From BM003 sp963699835 (GTDB lineage: Bacteria > Pseudomonadota > Gammaproteobacteria > Steroidobacterales > BM003), in the NCBI GenBank assembly GCA_963699835.1, contig CAVOVJ010000005.1:124001-188000 (forward strand): a stretch of DNA of 64,000 nt, given 5' to 3'. Numbering within the stretch: position 1 is the stretch's first letter; every line of letters starts with the position of its first letter. This document shows, piece by piece, positions 18,735-27,639 of this stretch. The position numbers and the translations under genes were made by a program. The notes beneath the pieces are model-generated. The model was not told the origin of the DNA. It saw only the letters and a program-made list of their open reading frames with translations, and searched no databases.

Positions 18735-20510
18735 CTAGAGATCCTCGGGATCACTCTCGAACAGGCGCCGTAACTCTTCGACCGATTCTCGGGCTGTTTC
18801 GACCAGCTTGGTTTCGTCGCGATGGATGGCCTGTTGCATTCGCAGCGTTTTTTCGTCGTGTTCGCGGAACCTGCGAACGGTGTTGCTGGCGCGCTCGGGG
18901 CTGTCGCCGAGCTGCTGCAGAAGTGACTGCGTGAGTTCGAGACTCGAGCCAAGGGTCTCGCGATAGATATGCTCTATACCGAGGTCCATCAACAGATAGG
19001 CATGATGGCGGTCGTGGGCGCGGGCGAGGATCTGCAGGTGCGGAAATTGGTGTTTGACCAGCTCGGCGGTTTTCATCGACGCCTCGACATCGTCCACCGC
19101 GATCACCATCAGCCGCGCCTTATCGGCGCCGGCCGCGCGCAGCAGATCGAGTCGCGATGGATCGCCGTAATAGACCTTGTTGCCGAATTTGCGCACGAAA
19201 TCGACCTGAGCGGCGCTCGACTCGAGCGCGGTAAAGCCGATCCCTCGCGACTGCAAAACGCGCGCTGTGATCTGGCCGAAACGACCGAATCCGGCAATGA
19301 TGACCTGGTTGGCGTCATCGTCCATTTCGTCGAACGGGCGGGTTTCCTCTGTCCCGGTCAGTTTGCGGTTCACCGCTTCTACCGCCATGAACAGGAAGGG
19401 CGTCAACACCATCGACAATGTGACGGCAACGACGACGGTGTCGCCCTGTCCGGCGTTCAGCGCCTGTACCGAGATCGCCACTCCCAGCAATACGAATGCG
19501 AACTCACCGCCCTGGGCAAGAGTCGCGGCGTAGCTGCGCGAGGCTGCCGTGCTCAGACCGTAAAGCCGGCCCAGCGGATACAACACCGCAATTTTCAGAG
19601 CCATCAAAAGCAACGTGAGACCGAGCAGTCGCAGCGGGCTCTCCAGGAGCTGGGTAACTTGAATCGACATGCCGACCGCGAGGAAGAACAGGCCGAGCAG
19701 GAGGCCCTTGAAGGGCTCAATGCTGGCCTCGAGTTCATGCCGGTACTCCGAGTCTGCGAGCAGAACTCCGGCGAGGAAAGCGCCCAGCTCCATCGACAGC
19801 CCGAGATGTTCCATCAACGCCGCGGAGGACAACACCAGTAACAAAGCTACGGCGGTGGAGACTTCGGCCCCGAACGGGACAACGAGCCGCAGCAATGGCC
19901 GCAACAGGTAGCGGCCGGCCAGGACGAATGCGACGATGACCAGAATAATCTCCAGTCCGGCAAGAAACGGGTTTTCGGTCGTGGTCGGGCCGGTCGCTGC
20001 AGGGTCTCCGAGCAACGGGATCAGGGCCAGCATCGGGATTACGGCGAGATCCTGAAACAGCAATGTCGCAAAGGCCGCGCGGCCATGCCGGGTCGCGAGC
20101 TGTTTCTTTTCCGCCAGCATCTGCAGCACGAATGCCGTCGATGACAATGAAAGTACCAGGCCGAGTACGAGCGCCGCCTTCAGACTGAATCCGAACACTG
20201 TCGCGACGGCGCAGATCAGGGCCGCGCTCAAGAGTACCTGGGCGCTTCCGAGGCCAAATATCGACCGCCGCAGCACCCAGAGGCGCGAAGGCTGCAGTTC
20301 GAGGCCGATGATGAAAAGCAGCAGCACGACGCCGAGTTCGGCAAAGTGCAGTTTGGCCTCGACCTCTCCGATCAGGCCAAGCCCGAACGGGCCGACCACG
20401 ACACCGGCGGCGAGGTAGCCGAGAACCGAGCCGAATCCGAGCTTGCTGAAAATCGGAACCGCAATGGCCGCACAGAGCAGATAAATGATGAATTCGCTGA
20501 GTATCTCCAC
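18735..20510 (-). CDS. KefB/KefC-like monovalent cation:proton antiporter (CPA2)
   Basis: 591 residues. The N-terminal 380 hold about twelve membrane helices with CPA2 landmarks (LGYLAAGVVVGPFGLG; LLLFIIGLELQP; LLFQDLAVIPMLAL; TLAQGGEFAFVLLG). A TrkA-N/RCK nucleotide-binding domain follows (VIIAGFGRFGQITARVL) and then a charged helical tail. KefC-type proteins exchange K+ for H+ and are gated by glutathione adducts; the nearby GST, cnoX and redoxin genes fit an electrophile or oxidative-stress theme, but there is no KefF/KefG partner here. Divergent from the NYN gene. Confidence 0.9.
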   Translation of the reverse strand: MEILSEFIIYLLCAAIAVPIFSKLGFGSVLGYLAAGVVVGPFGLGLIGEVEAKLHFAELGVVLLLFIIGLELQPSRLWVLRRSIFGLGSAQVLLSAALICAVATVFGFSLKAALVLGLVLSLSSTAFVLQMLAEKKQLATRHGRAAFATLLFQDLAVIPMLALIPLLGDPAATGPTTTENPFLAGLEIILVIVAFVLAGRYLLRPLLRLVVPFGAEVSTAVALLLVLSSAALMEHLGLSMELGAFLAGVLLADSEYRHELEASIEPFKGLLLGLFFLAVGMSIQVTQLLESPLRLLGLTLLLMALKIAVLYPLGRLYGLSTAASRSYAATLAQGGEFAFVLLGVAISVQALNAGQGDTVVVAVTLSMVLTPFLFMAVEAVNRKLTGTEETRPFDEMDDDANQVIIAGFGRFGQITARVLQSRGIGFTALESSAAQVDFVRKFGNKVYYGDPSRLDLLRAAGADKARLMVIAVDDVEASMKTAELVKHQFPHLQILARAHDRHHAYLLMDLGIEHIYRETLGSSLELTQSLLQQLGDSPERASNTVRRFREHDEKTLRMQQAIHRDETKLVETARESVEELRRLFESDPEDL

Positions 20511-20528
20511 GCATCCGCTCCCTTAGCC

Positions 20529-20562
20529 GCGGCCATTCACAATAGGCGGCCATTCGCAATAG
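20529..20562. repeat. 17-bp tandem repeat in divergent promoter region
   Basis: GCGGCCATTCACAATAG (20529-20545) is directly followed by GCGGCCATTCGCAATAG (20546-20562), with one mismatch. The pair begins 19 bases upstream of the antiporter start and about 100 bases upstream of the NYN start. It may be a duplicated operator or a simple slippage duplication. Confidence 0.85.
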
Positions 20563-20662
20563 AACGTATTCGACGGCGCCGCAAAACCGATGCAGCGGGC
20601 GCCGTTTATTCCGGTATCATCGCAGCAACGCCCTGCACGGGCGCGGAACGGAAGGTATGGCA

Positions 20663-21466
20663 ATGGCACACCAGACCGATACAAGTAACATGGCGGTATT
20701 TTGCGATTTCGAGAACATCGCGCTCGGCGTCAGGGATGCAAAATACGATCAGTTTGATATCGAGAAGGTACTCGAGCGTCTGCTGCTAAAAGGCTCTATC
20801 GTCGTCAAGAAAGCTTATTGCGACTGGGAACGCTACAAGCAGTTCAAGCAGCCTATGCATGAGGCCTCATTCGAATTGATCGAGATTCCGCATGTGCGCC
20901 TGTCCGGCAAAAACTCCGCCGATATCCGCATGGTCGTCGATGCGCTTGATCTGTGCTACACCAAGGCGCATGTGGATGCCTTCGTCATTATCAGCGGTGA
21001 CTCGGATTTTTCACCGCTGGTCAGCAAGCTGCGCGAGAACAACAAGTTTGTCATTGGCGTGGGGGTCAAGAATTCGACCTCCGATCTGCTGACGGCGAAC
21101 TGCGACGAGTTTATTTTTTACGATGACCTGGTGAGGGCAAAGAAAAGGCCGACGCGTAAACGCGGGACGGCAAAGAAAAGCGCCAGTCGCGGCAAAAAAG
21201 TCAGCGAAGAGGATCAGCGCAAACAGGAAGCATTCGACCTGGTCATTGCCACGCTCGAGGCGCTCAAAGACGAGCGCGGTGATGAGAGCACGATCTGGGG
21301 CTCGATGATCAAGCAGACTCTGAAGCGGCAACGCCCGGGTTTCAGCGAGTCCTATTATGGTTTCGGCGGGTTTGGGGAGTTGCTCGAAGAGGCCCAGGCC
21401 AAGGGTCTGCTGAGTGTGGAGCGCGACGAACGCTCGGGCGGCTATATCGTGCGTCGCGCCGCGTGA
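20663..21466 (+). CDS. NYN-domain RNase-like protein with OST-HTH domain
   Basis: 267 residues. Residues 1-150 are a NYN/LabA (PIN-like) domain with conserved acidic residues in VFCDFENIALG, NSADIRMVVDALDL and VIISGDSDFSPLV. A basic linker (KKRPTRKRGTAKKSASRGKK) leads to a C-terminal OST-HTH/LOTUS domain (STIWGSMIKQTLKRQRPGFS through GGYIV). NYN domains cut RNA and OST-HTH binds RNA, so an RNA-targeted nuclease is the family-based expectation; target unknown. GGAAGG lies seven bases before ATG 20663 and only one base before ATG 20657, so I prefer 20663. Confidence 0.88.
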   Translation: MAHQTDTSNMAVFCDFENIALGVRDAKYDQFDIEKVLERLLLKGSIVVKKAYCDWERYKQFKQPMHEASFELIEIPHVRLSGKNSADIRMVVDALDLCYTKAHVDAFVIISGDSDFSPLVSKLRENNKFVIGVGVKNSTSDLLTANCDEFIFYDDLVRAKKRPTRKRGTAKKSASRGKKVSEEDQRKQEAFDLVIATLEALKDERGDESTIWGSMIKQTLKRQRPGFSESYYGFGGFGELLEEAQAKGLLSVERDERSGGYIVRRAA

Positions 21467-21471
21467 AAAGA

Positions 21472-21494
21472 CACGCTGGTACAAGCGTGATTTT
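21472..21494 (+). terminator. Short intrinsic terminator-like hairpin after NYN gene
   Basis: CACGCT (21472-21477) pairs with AGCGTG (21484-21489) over a six-base loop, followed by ATTTT. It starts five bases past the NYN stop codon. The stem is short, so strength is moderate at best. Confidence 0.45.
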
Positions 21495-21740
21495 GGCAGC
21501 CCTGCACGGAGACTGCTAACAATAGCGACGCAGTTGCTTGCGTCAGCAAAAAAAATTTGGCAATAAATAACAGCAAGAGAATGTTGTGCCGTTTGCGCAC
21601 ACTGCAGTTTCAACAATCTGAACAGGTAACTGCCGCCAGTGCGGCGACGCCGCGAGCGCGTAACGCGCGGCATTGGTTACGGCCCGGATCGGTGATTGTC
21701 GGCCGGGTTTCTTTCCTCGGTTGTGGCGTTGCGCCACAGG
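21495..21740 (+). other. Intergenic region upstream of the unknown cassette
   Basis: About 250 bases without a credible gene. It contains the most A/T-rich patch nearby (around 21547-21575: eight A's, then TTTGG, then AATAAATAAC), which is where I would expect the promoter of the downstream genes, but no well-spaced -35/-10 pair could be assigned. Confidence 0.35.
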
Positions 21741-21757
21741 TAAAGGAGACGGTGTAG

Positions 21758-22390
21758 ATGTCGAGACCCAGTGCAAGCGACAAGGTCCTGCCGGTTGCAA
21801 GCCTCAAGGAATATTTTCGCGAATCCGTCGATTCCGCGATGAGTAATCAGAGCGTCGCATTACGCGAGGAAACCAGCCACTACGTAGTAAACCTGCTGAC
21901 GCTGTTCTCGCGGTCGGAGGAATTCTACGAAGTCACGCCGCACGGTCTTGGGCTGAAGCCACTTGCAACGATGCTGGCGGATGCCCTGGATGCGCCCAGC
22001 GACGCCGACAGCAACCGCGCACTCAGACGTCTCGGTGATGTGTCGCTCTTCTGTGCCGGATTTTTCAGCGAGGCGCTGGCCCGTAAACCGGTCGATGTCG
22101 ATTACTACGTGGGAATGGGCGGACTTGCCTACGGCAGTCTCAGTGACCGCGTCCGCGGCGCGGTCAACGGACGCGCGCTGGGCGCGGTTTTCGCCGAGCT
22201 GGCGCATAATTTCCAGGTGCTGGTGGACGTTCTCAATGAAGTCAGCGAGAGCGCGCGTTCCCACAGCGACAAGGATATTCTGCGGCTCTACGAAGTCTGG
22301 CTGAAGACCGGCAGTCGCCGCTGCGCCGCTTTGTTGCGCAAACTGGGTGTCGAACCGAGCCAGGGTGCCGCGACACCCTTTCAGCACTAG
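21758..22390 (+). CDS. Unknown protein, first gene of uncharacterised cassette
   Basis: A 210-residue, mostly helical, soluble protein I do not recognise. It has no signal peptide or membrane segment. Notable stretches are VALREETSHYVVNLLTLFSR, the Tyr/Gly-rich DVDYYVGMGGLAYGSL in the middle, and a C-terminal helix LYEVWLKTGSRRCAALLRKL. ATG 21758 has AAGGAG nine bases upstream. It is followed after three bases by another unknown protein and then by an alpha/beta hydrolase, all in one direction, so they probably form an operon. Coding quality is high (no frameshift, strong Shine-Dalgarno), so it is a real gene of unknown function. Confidence 0.8.
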   Translation: MSRPSASDKVLPVASLKEYFRESVDSAMSNQSVALREETSHYVVNLLTLFSRSEEFYEVTPHGLGLKPLATMLADALDAPSDADSNRALRRLGDVSLFCAGFFSEALARKPVDVDYYVGMGGLAYGSLSDRVRGAVNGRALGAVFAELAHNFQVLVDVLNEVSESARSHSDKDILRLYEVWLKTGSRRCAALLRKLGVEPSQGAATPFQH

Positions 22391-22393
22391 CTT

Positions 22394-23054
22394 ATGGCTT
22401 TGCGCCTCGACCCGCTGCAGACCCTGCTGGAGAAGATCTACGGCGTCAGCAGCGAATTGCGGGTCGACGACTTTCTGATCAGCGACCCGTGCAGTGTCCG
22501 GCAACTGCATCGTGACGGTCGAGACACCCGCGAGAAACTGCTGATCAGCGAGGCCGGCAACGAACTCGATGTGGCCTTGTTCGTGCACGAGAAAATTCTC
22601 GGCTACGCTGGCGGAGAGCGATCCGTTCGCGCGCTTGCACGACGGCAATCTCGATGCCTTCTGGATCGCGCTGGAAGGGGTCAGTCACTTTCTCTACCTG
22701 GTGTGTAACGCGGGTGCCGGGCGCAGTGTCCGGCTGCTGGAGATGGAGTTACAGGCGGAGGTCGACAAGTTTGTGGCGACGCTGTTTCTGTTGCGCCGTC
22801 AGGACGTGACCGGCTCGCATCGGCGGCTCCATCATTATCTGTTCGAACGCATCGAATTCGACGCCGCGCTCAGTCCTGAAGATCTGACCCGGTATCGCGA
22901 AGCGAACCGGTACGCGGGCAAATACTGTCTCGGGTTGTCGCGCGGTTATCTCAGCCGCCGCCGCCGGACCGGCCTCGTTGACGAGCTGCGGCGCTTCTAT
23001 CGCATGCCGCAATCAGCGAAACTCCGCTACATCGACCACGGTATCGGCCGCTGA
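22394..23054 (+). CDS. Unknown protein, second gene of cassette (one frameshift)
   Basis: It starts at ATG 22394, three bases after the previous stop and without its own Shine-Dalgarno site, which suggests translational coupling. The N-terminal part reads LRLDPLQTLLEKIYGVSS and ELDVALFVHEKILG; near 22610 the frame changes and continues as LAESDPFARLHDGNLDAFWI, then GVSHFLYLVCNAGAGRSV, ending in RMPQSAKLRYIDHGIGR. Corrected length is about 220 residues. It is soluble and helical, with conserved-looking His, Arg and Tyr residues, but I do not recognise a family and give no function. Confidence 0.72.
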
Positions 23055-23091
23055 TCGGCAGGCGGGCAGTGCGGCCGAAGGAGACAGCGCT

Positions 23092-24015
23092 ATCGCCGCG
23101 CCGAGCAGACGCATCTTTTACATGCCCGGGCAGAATCCGAAGCCACCGCCGGCGATCCATGGCCCGCAGCTGTGGCGGTGCCTGCTAGAGGGGTGCCGGC
23201 GGGCTGACCCCGATCTGGCGCGGGAACTGGCGCTCGAACCGGAAATCTTCCGGCTGCTGGGCTGGAACAGCACTTTCTACGCCGAAACCCAGGATATCCG
23301 GCCCGATCTGCCGTGGATCGACCTGGTCCTCGAGCGGACCGCGCCGGACCCGCGTGATATCCGCGATGCCCGCTCCTGGAATAAACGCTTCCTGCGCCTG
23401 CTCTATGGCATCGCCGATCGAATGCCGTGGCTCGTCGACCTGATTCCCGACCCGCATATGAAAAACACACTGCAGCAGGCGAATCGCTATTTCGAGAATC
23501 ATCACCGTCTCGCCGAAGAGGCGCGCGGATTGTTGATCGATGCGGTGTCGGAGGCGTGGCGCGAGCAGGTGCCGATCTGTGTGATCGGTCATAGCCTCGG
23601 GTCGGTTATCGCTTTTGACGCCATGTGGGAACTGGACCATATCGAGCACAGTCGCGCGCAGGTCGACCTGTTCCTGACCTTCGGCAGCCCGCTCGGCAGC
23701 AATTTTGTCCGCAAACGATTGCTCGGCGCGGGTTACGAGCACGAACGGCGCTTTCCAGGGAACATCCGTACCTGGATCAATCTGCCCGCCGTGGGTGACC
23801 ACATTTCCCTCGACAAGGATTTCGAGCAAGATTTCGCTGACATGCTCGATATCGATGCGGTGCGCGAAATTCTCCAACCGGCTCAGCCGCTCTACAACCT
23901 GTACCGTGACGAAAACGGGCTCAACCCGCATCGCTCTTATGGCTATCTGTGCCACCGTGAGGTCGGCGCCGCAATCCACAGCTGGTGTCTGCGAGGACGG
24001 CGGCAGCAAAATTGA
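23092..24015 (+). CDS. Alpha/beta-hydrolase-like protein, third gene of cassette
   Basis: About 300 residues with an alpha/beta-hydrolase core: first strand RRIFYMPGQNP, nucleophile elbow VIGHSLGSVIAFDAM (GHSLG, Ser as nucleophile), then LFLTFGSPLGSNFVRKRLL and a late His in HRSYGYLCHREVG. It has no signal peptide, so it is probably a cytoplasmic esterase or lipase-like enzyme. The start is odd: AAGGAG at 23078-23083 is ideally placed for an ATC at 23092, while the first in-frame ATG (23122) lies inside the first beta strand. A rare ATC start or a miscalled ATG are both possible. Substrate unknown. Confidence 0.75.
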   Translation: MAAPSRRIFYMPGQNPKPPPAIHGPQLWRCLLEGCRRADPDLARELALEPEIFRLLGWNSTFYAETQDIRPDLPWIDLVLERTAPDPRDIRDARSWNKRFLRLLYGIADRMPWLVDLIPDPHMKNTLQQANRYFENHHRLAEEARGLLIDAVSEAWREQVPICVIGHSLGSVIAFDAMWELDHIEHSRAQVDLFLTFGSPLGSNFVRKRLLGAGYEHERRFPGNIRTWINLPAVGDHISLDKDFEQDFADMLDIDAVREILQPAQPLYNLYRDENGLNPHRSYGYLCHREVGAAIHSWCLRGRRQQN

Positions 24016-24104
24016 TGCAACTCTTTTGCCAGTTGCGGCATCTAACGTTTTGTACAGGGGCGGTATTGCGACACGGATCGCCGCAACGGGGCACGGGAGG
24101 GCAT

Positions 24105-24299
24105 ATGAACAGCGGTACATTGAAGGTTGTTCTCATTGTTGCGACATTTACTGCGGCCGCGTTGGCCGGACCCATTGCGGCTGGGCTTGAGCGAACATTG
24201 AGTCAAGCCGGCGCGGCGGAACCGGAAGGGAAAGAGATTTGTGATTCGGAACGTGCGGCAGAGCGTTCGGCTGCTGCAGACGGGGTGTTGCTGCTGTAA
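24105..24299 (+). CDS. Small exported or membrane protein
   Basis: 64 residues: a hydrophobic N-terminal segment (LKVVLIVATFTAAALAGPIA) after a short lead, then a hydrophilic part with one Cys (KEICDSERAAERSAA). ATG 24105 has GGGAGG four to five bases upstream, and a good terminator follows the stop, which together support a real small gene. No family recognised; it may be the last gene of the 21.7-24.3 kb cassette or an independent unit, because about 90 bases with a possible hairpin (GCAACT/AGTTGC, 24017-24036) separate it from the hydrolase. Confidence 0.6.
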   Translation: MNSGTLKVVLIVATFTAAALAGPIAAGLERTLSQAGAAEPEGKEICDSERAAERSAAADGVLLL

Positions 24300-24346
24300 A
24301 CCACGTCCGCCGGCGCAACCGCATGGCGTCTGGACAGATTGACCAC

Positions 24347-24375
24347 AACGGGGGCAGTGCCTCCGTTTTCTTTTT
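24347..24375 (+). terminator. Intrinsic terminator
   Basis: AACGGGGGC (24347-24355) pairs with GCCTCCGTT (24359-24367), with one G-U pair and a three-base loop, followed by TTTTCTTTTT. It ends the transcript of the small exported protein before glgC. Confidence 0.75.
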
Positions 24376-24487
24376 GCGGAACTAGGGCTTCTTTCGGTAA
24401 ATAGCGATCCCAATCACTTTCTCTTCATGGTCTTATAGTAATCTGCGCGGAAGAAAAGCAAAGACAGCCTGGCCCGGAATTCGAAAT

Positions 24488-25755
24488 ATGAAGGCACGTC
24501 ATACACTTCGATACGTAAGCCGTCTGACCAAGGGCACGCTGGCAATCATACTTGCCGGCGGCAGGGGAGAGCGGCTCAAGCAGCTCACCTTGAAACGGGC
24601 CAAACCGGCCACGCCGTTTGGCGGCAAGTACCGAATTATCGATTTCCCGTTGTCCAACTGTGTCAACTCGGGCATTCGCCAGATTTGCGTGCTTACCCAG
24701 TACAAGGCACATGACCTGATTTTGCATATCCAGAAAGGCTGGGGGTACCTGCGCGGTGAGTTTGGTGAGTTCGTCGAACTGTTACCCGCGCAACAACAGC
24801 AGGGCGAGCAGTGGTACTCCGGTACCGCCGATGCCGTGCATCAGAATATCGACATCATCGAGGCACACAACCCGGAACATGTCCTGATCCTCGCCGGCGA
24901 CCACATTTACAAGATGGATTACGGCCCGATGATTGCGTCGCACGTAGAGCTCGAAGCCGACGTCACGGTCGGGTGCGTCGAGGTACCCGTGCAGCGGGCG
25001 CGTGAATTTGGCGTGGTAACGGTCAGGGAAGATCAGCGCATAGAAAAATTCACGGAGAAACCGGAACATCCCGACACGCTTGCCGGACGGCCCGACGTCA
25101 CTCTGGCTTCGATGGGTATCTATGTCTTCAACCGCGAATTCCTCGGCACGGATTCTCGCCGAGGACGCGGCCGACCCGAACTCGTCTCACGATTTCGGCC
25201 GCAATATCATACCCGGCACGATCAACAGCCATCGTGTGTTTGCATTCAAATTCGAAGACACTGCAACCGGCGCGCAGCGTTACTGGCGCGATGTCGGCAA
25301 CGTGGATGCCTTTTACGAGGCCAATATGGAACTGGTCTACGTTTCGCCGGAGCTCAATCTTTACGATGAAAAGTGGCCCATCTGGACGTACCAGGAACAG
25401 AAACCGCCGGCCAAATTCATTCTCGATGAAGAGGGCCGTCGCGGCTATGCGGTGAATTCGATGGTGTTCGGCGGGATGCATCGTTTCGGGGGCGCAGGTG
25501 CGATCTTCGGTGTTGTTTTCGGATGTCCGGGTGGATGAGCAATCGGTGGTCGACCATTCCGTGGTATTGCCGTCGGCGCGGGTCGGGCGCAACTGCCGTA
25601 TCAGCCGCGCGGTCATCGGGGAAAATTGCGTGATTCCGGACGGTCTTGTGATTGGCGAGAATCGCGATATCGACGAAGAGCGCTTCTATGTGACTCACAA
25701 AGGCGTCGTGCTGGTGGTCCCGGAAATGATCAACGCACTGACCGGGAAACGCTGA
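24488..25755 (+). CDS. glgC: Glucose-1-phosphate adenylyltransferase (two frameshifts)
   Basis: ADP-glucose pyrophosphorylase, which makes ADP-glucose from ATP and glucose-1-phosphate, the committed step of bacterial glycogen synthesis. The nucleotide-binding start LAIILAGGRGERLKQLT, the substrate loop GGKYRIIDFPLSNC, the WYSGTADAVHQN motif and the sugar-phosphate region IEKFTEKP are all present. Near 25147 the frame changes (from NREFL to ARILAEDAADPNSSHDFG), and near 25477 it changes again to reach the beta-helix tail (CIVSGAQVRSSVLFSDVRVD through ALTGKR). Restored length is about 422 residues, normal for GlgC. It converges on glgA with a seven-base gap. Confidence 0.9.
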
Positions 25756-25762
25756 ACGCGAA

Positions 25763-27220
25763 TTACTGCGGCGCGACCATCCGCCGATAAAAATCCTCGT
25801 AAAGCGCGCCCTGGGCCTGCCACGAAAAATCCTCACGCATGCCGCGCCGCATCAGTGCACGCCAGTCCGCTGGTGCGGCATACAGCTGCATTGCCGATTC
25901 CAGCGCAGATTCCAGCGCGGTGGCGCTAAAATCGTCAAAGACAAACCCGGTACCGCTATCCTTGGCAGTATCGACGGCACTGACCGTGTCGGCCAGGCCA
26001 CCGGTGCGTCTGACGATCGGTACCGTTCCGTAGCGCAGGCTGTACATCTGGTTGAGGCCACAGGGTTCATAGCGCGAGGGCATCAGGAACATATCGCCGG
26101 CCGCCTCGAGCCAATGCGCGAGTTCCGCATTGTAGGCCTCGACGAACCGTACCTGGCGCGGATACGTGGCGGCCAGGTAGCGGTAGAAATCGGCGTATCT
26201 GCGTTCCCCGGTACCGAGCACCGCGAGTGCGATGGGCCAGCGTTCGAGCGCGGCCGGTAACACCTGCATCAGCAGATCGATACCCTTCTGCTCGGTCAGG
26301 CGGGTCACCTGGGTAAGCAGCGGACCCTCGTGGCCGCCGAGATCGAGGCGCTGCAGCAGCGCGCTTTTCATCGCGCTCTTTCCGCCCAGATCTTCAGCCG
26401 AAAAGGGATGCGGCAGCAGCCGGTCGTGCGAGGGGTCCCAGACTTCGTAGTCCACCCCGTTGAGGATGCCCACCACCCGGTCCTCACGCTGACGCAAAAG
26501 CCAGTCGAGTCCGAAGCCGTAATCCGGCGTCATGATTTCGCGCGCATAGGTCGGGCTGACCGTGCTCAGCCAGTCCGCCATCAGCATCCCGTTCTTGAGA
26601 AAGCTGAAACATCCGGCACCCTGATCCCGCCACTCGAGGCGGTCGCGAAACGGACCCAGTCCCAACGTCTCGACCGCGCTATCGTGGAACACCCCCTGGT
26701 AGCCGAGGTTGTGCAGTGTCAGGACGCTGCGGCAACGTTCGAACAGGCGGCTGCCGTGACGGCGGGTGGCGAGCAGCACGGGTACCAGCGCCGTGTGCCA
26801 GTCGTGGCAATGCATGATGTCAGGGGCCCAGTCCAGAGCTTCGCACAGGTCGATCGAGGCATCGCATAGCGCCGCAAAGCGCAGATGTTCGTGATCACTG
26901 TCGCCGTAAAGAGCGTCTCTCTCGTAAAACTCCGGGCATTCCACCAGGTAAATCGGCGGTTCGTCGGCGCCGCGCCTCGCTTCGAGCATCGAGTAGCCGA
27001 TGGAGTGCGGGCCGTAGCGGAGCTCGCGCCCGGCGAGTTGCGGAACCGTCCGGGTATCAAGGCCGGACTCGCGCACGCTGCGATACCAGGGCAATACCAC
27101 GCGCACATCGTGGCCCTGCCGATGCAGGTAGCCCGCAAGTGCTGAACAGACATCGCCCAGTCCGCCCGCTTTTGCGAAAGGCGCATATTCGGCACACGGG
27201 AAGCACAGTCGCAGACTCAT
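25763..27220 (-). CDS. glgA: Glycogen synthase (ADP-glucose type)
   Basis: 485 residues, GT5 family; extends alpha-1,4-glucan from ADP-glucose. The N-terminal ADP-glucose-binding motif is AKAGGLGDVCSAL (KxGGL). Later landmarks are DIMHCHDWHTALVPVLL, TLHNLGYQGVF, FSFLKNGMLMADWLSTVSPT, GILNGVDYEVWDP, and the C-terminal catalytic stretch MPSRYEPCGLNQMYSLRYGT followed by RTGGLADTV. Intact and of standard length. Together with the convergent glgC it makes a glycogen storage unit; branching and debranching enzymes are not in the window. Confidence 0.95.
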   Translation of the reverse strand: MSLRLCFPCAEYAPFAKAGGLGDVCSALAGYLHRQGHDVRVVLPWYRSVRESGLDTRTVPQLAGRELRYGPHSIGYSMLEARRGADEPPIYLVECPEFYERDALYGDSDHEHLRFAALCDASIDLCEALDWAPDIMHCHDWHTALVPVLLATRRHGSRLFERCRSVLTLHNLGYQGVFHDSAVETLGLGPFRDRLEWRDQGAGCFSFLKNGMLMADWLSTVSPTYAREIMTPDYGFGLDWLLRQREDRVVGILNGVDYEVWDPSHDRLLPHPFSAEDLGGKSAMKSALLQRLDLGGHEGPLLTQVTRLTEQKGIDLLMQVLPAALERWPIALAVLGTGERRYADFYRYLAATYPRQVRFVEAYNAELAHWLEAAGDMFLMPSRYEPCGLNQMYSLRYGTVPIVRRTGGLADTVSAVDTAKDSGTGFVFDDFSATALESALESAMQLYAAPADWRALMRRGMREDFSWQAQGALYEDFYRRMVAPQ

Positions 27221-27293
27221 TGCAGCGCGAGTTTACCACCTGTCGTGGCGCGGACGGTCATCGCTTCCGCAGGCCGGGGAACGCCCGCAGCGT

Positions 27294-27500
27294 CTAGCGC
27301 CGCAGCAGCCACAGAATCAGCGACAGGACCGCAGAGACCAGGATCGTGGTCGTCAGCGGCAGGTAGATCCGCAGGCCGGGTCGATCTATAACGATGTCGC
27401 CAGGGAGGCGGCCCAGCGGAAGCTTGCCAAGCCAGGGCCAGAAAAGCCCGGCCACGATCAGTAGTGCCCCGGCGACTACCAGTATGCGCTGTATCGTCAT
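27294..27500 (-). CDS. DUF2905 family small membrane protein
   Basis: 68 residues with two membrane helices (ILVVAGALLIVAGLFWPWL and IYLPLTTTILVSAVLSLILW) joined by the family loop LGRLPGDIVIDRPG. It ends in RR. This is the complete DUF2905 pattern; function unknown. Confidence 0.88.
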   Translation of the reverse strand: MTIQRILVVAGALLIVAGLFWPWLGKLPLGRLPGDIVIDRPGLRIYLPLTTTILVSAVLSLILWLLRR

Positions 27501-27639
27501 CGCTTTACCTGTAAGGTGGTTTGGGCCTCGTCGCGGCCCACGTCACAAAAGCCGGCGCCGATTCAGGCTGCAACGAACCTCCATGGCAATGTACCATTGC
27601 CGGGCGCGCGGATCGCGCAGAAACCTGAGGGATTTCGCA

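Noticed and set aside
21490..21510. Sigma-54 promoter suggested by TTGGCAGCCCTGCA
   Set aside because: Only seven bases separate the GG and GC elements instead of the required ten.
25890..25925. Short direct repeat GATTCCAGCGC in two adjacent copies
   Set aside because: It lies inside glgA and simply encodes the repeated helix residues ESALESAM.
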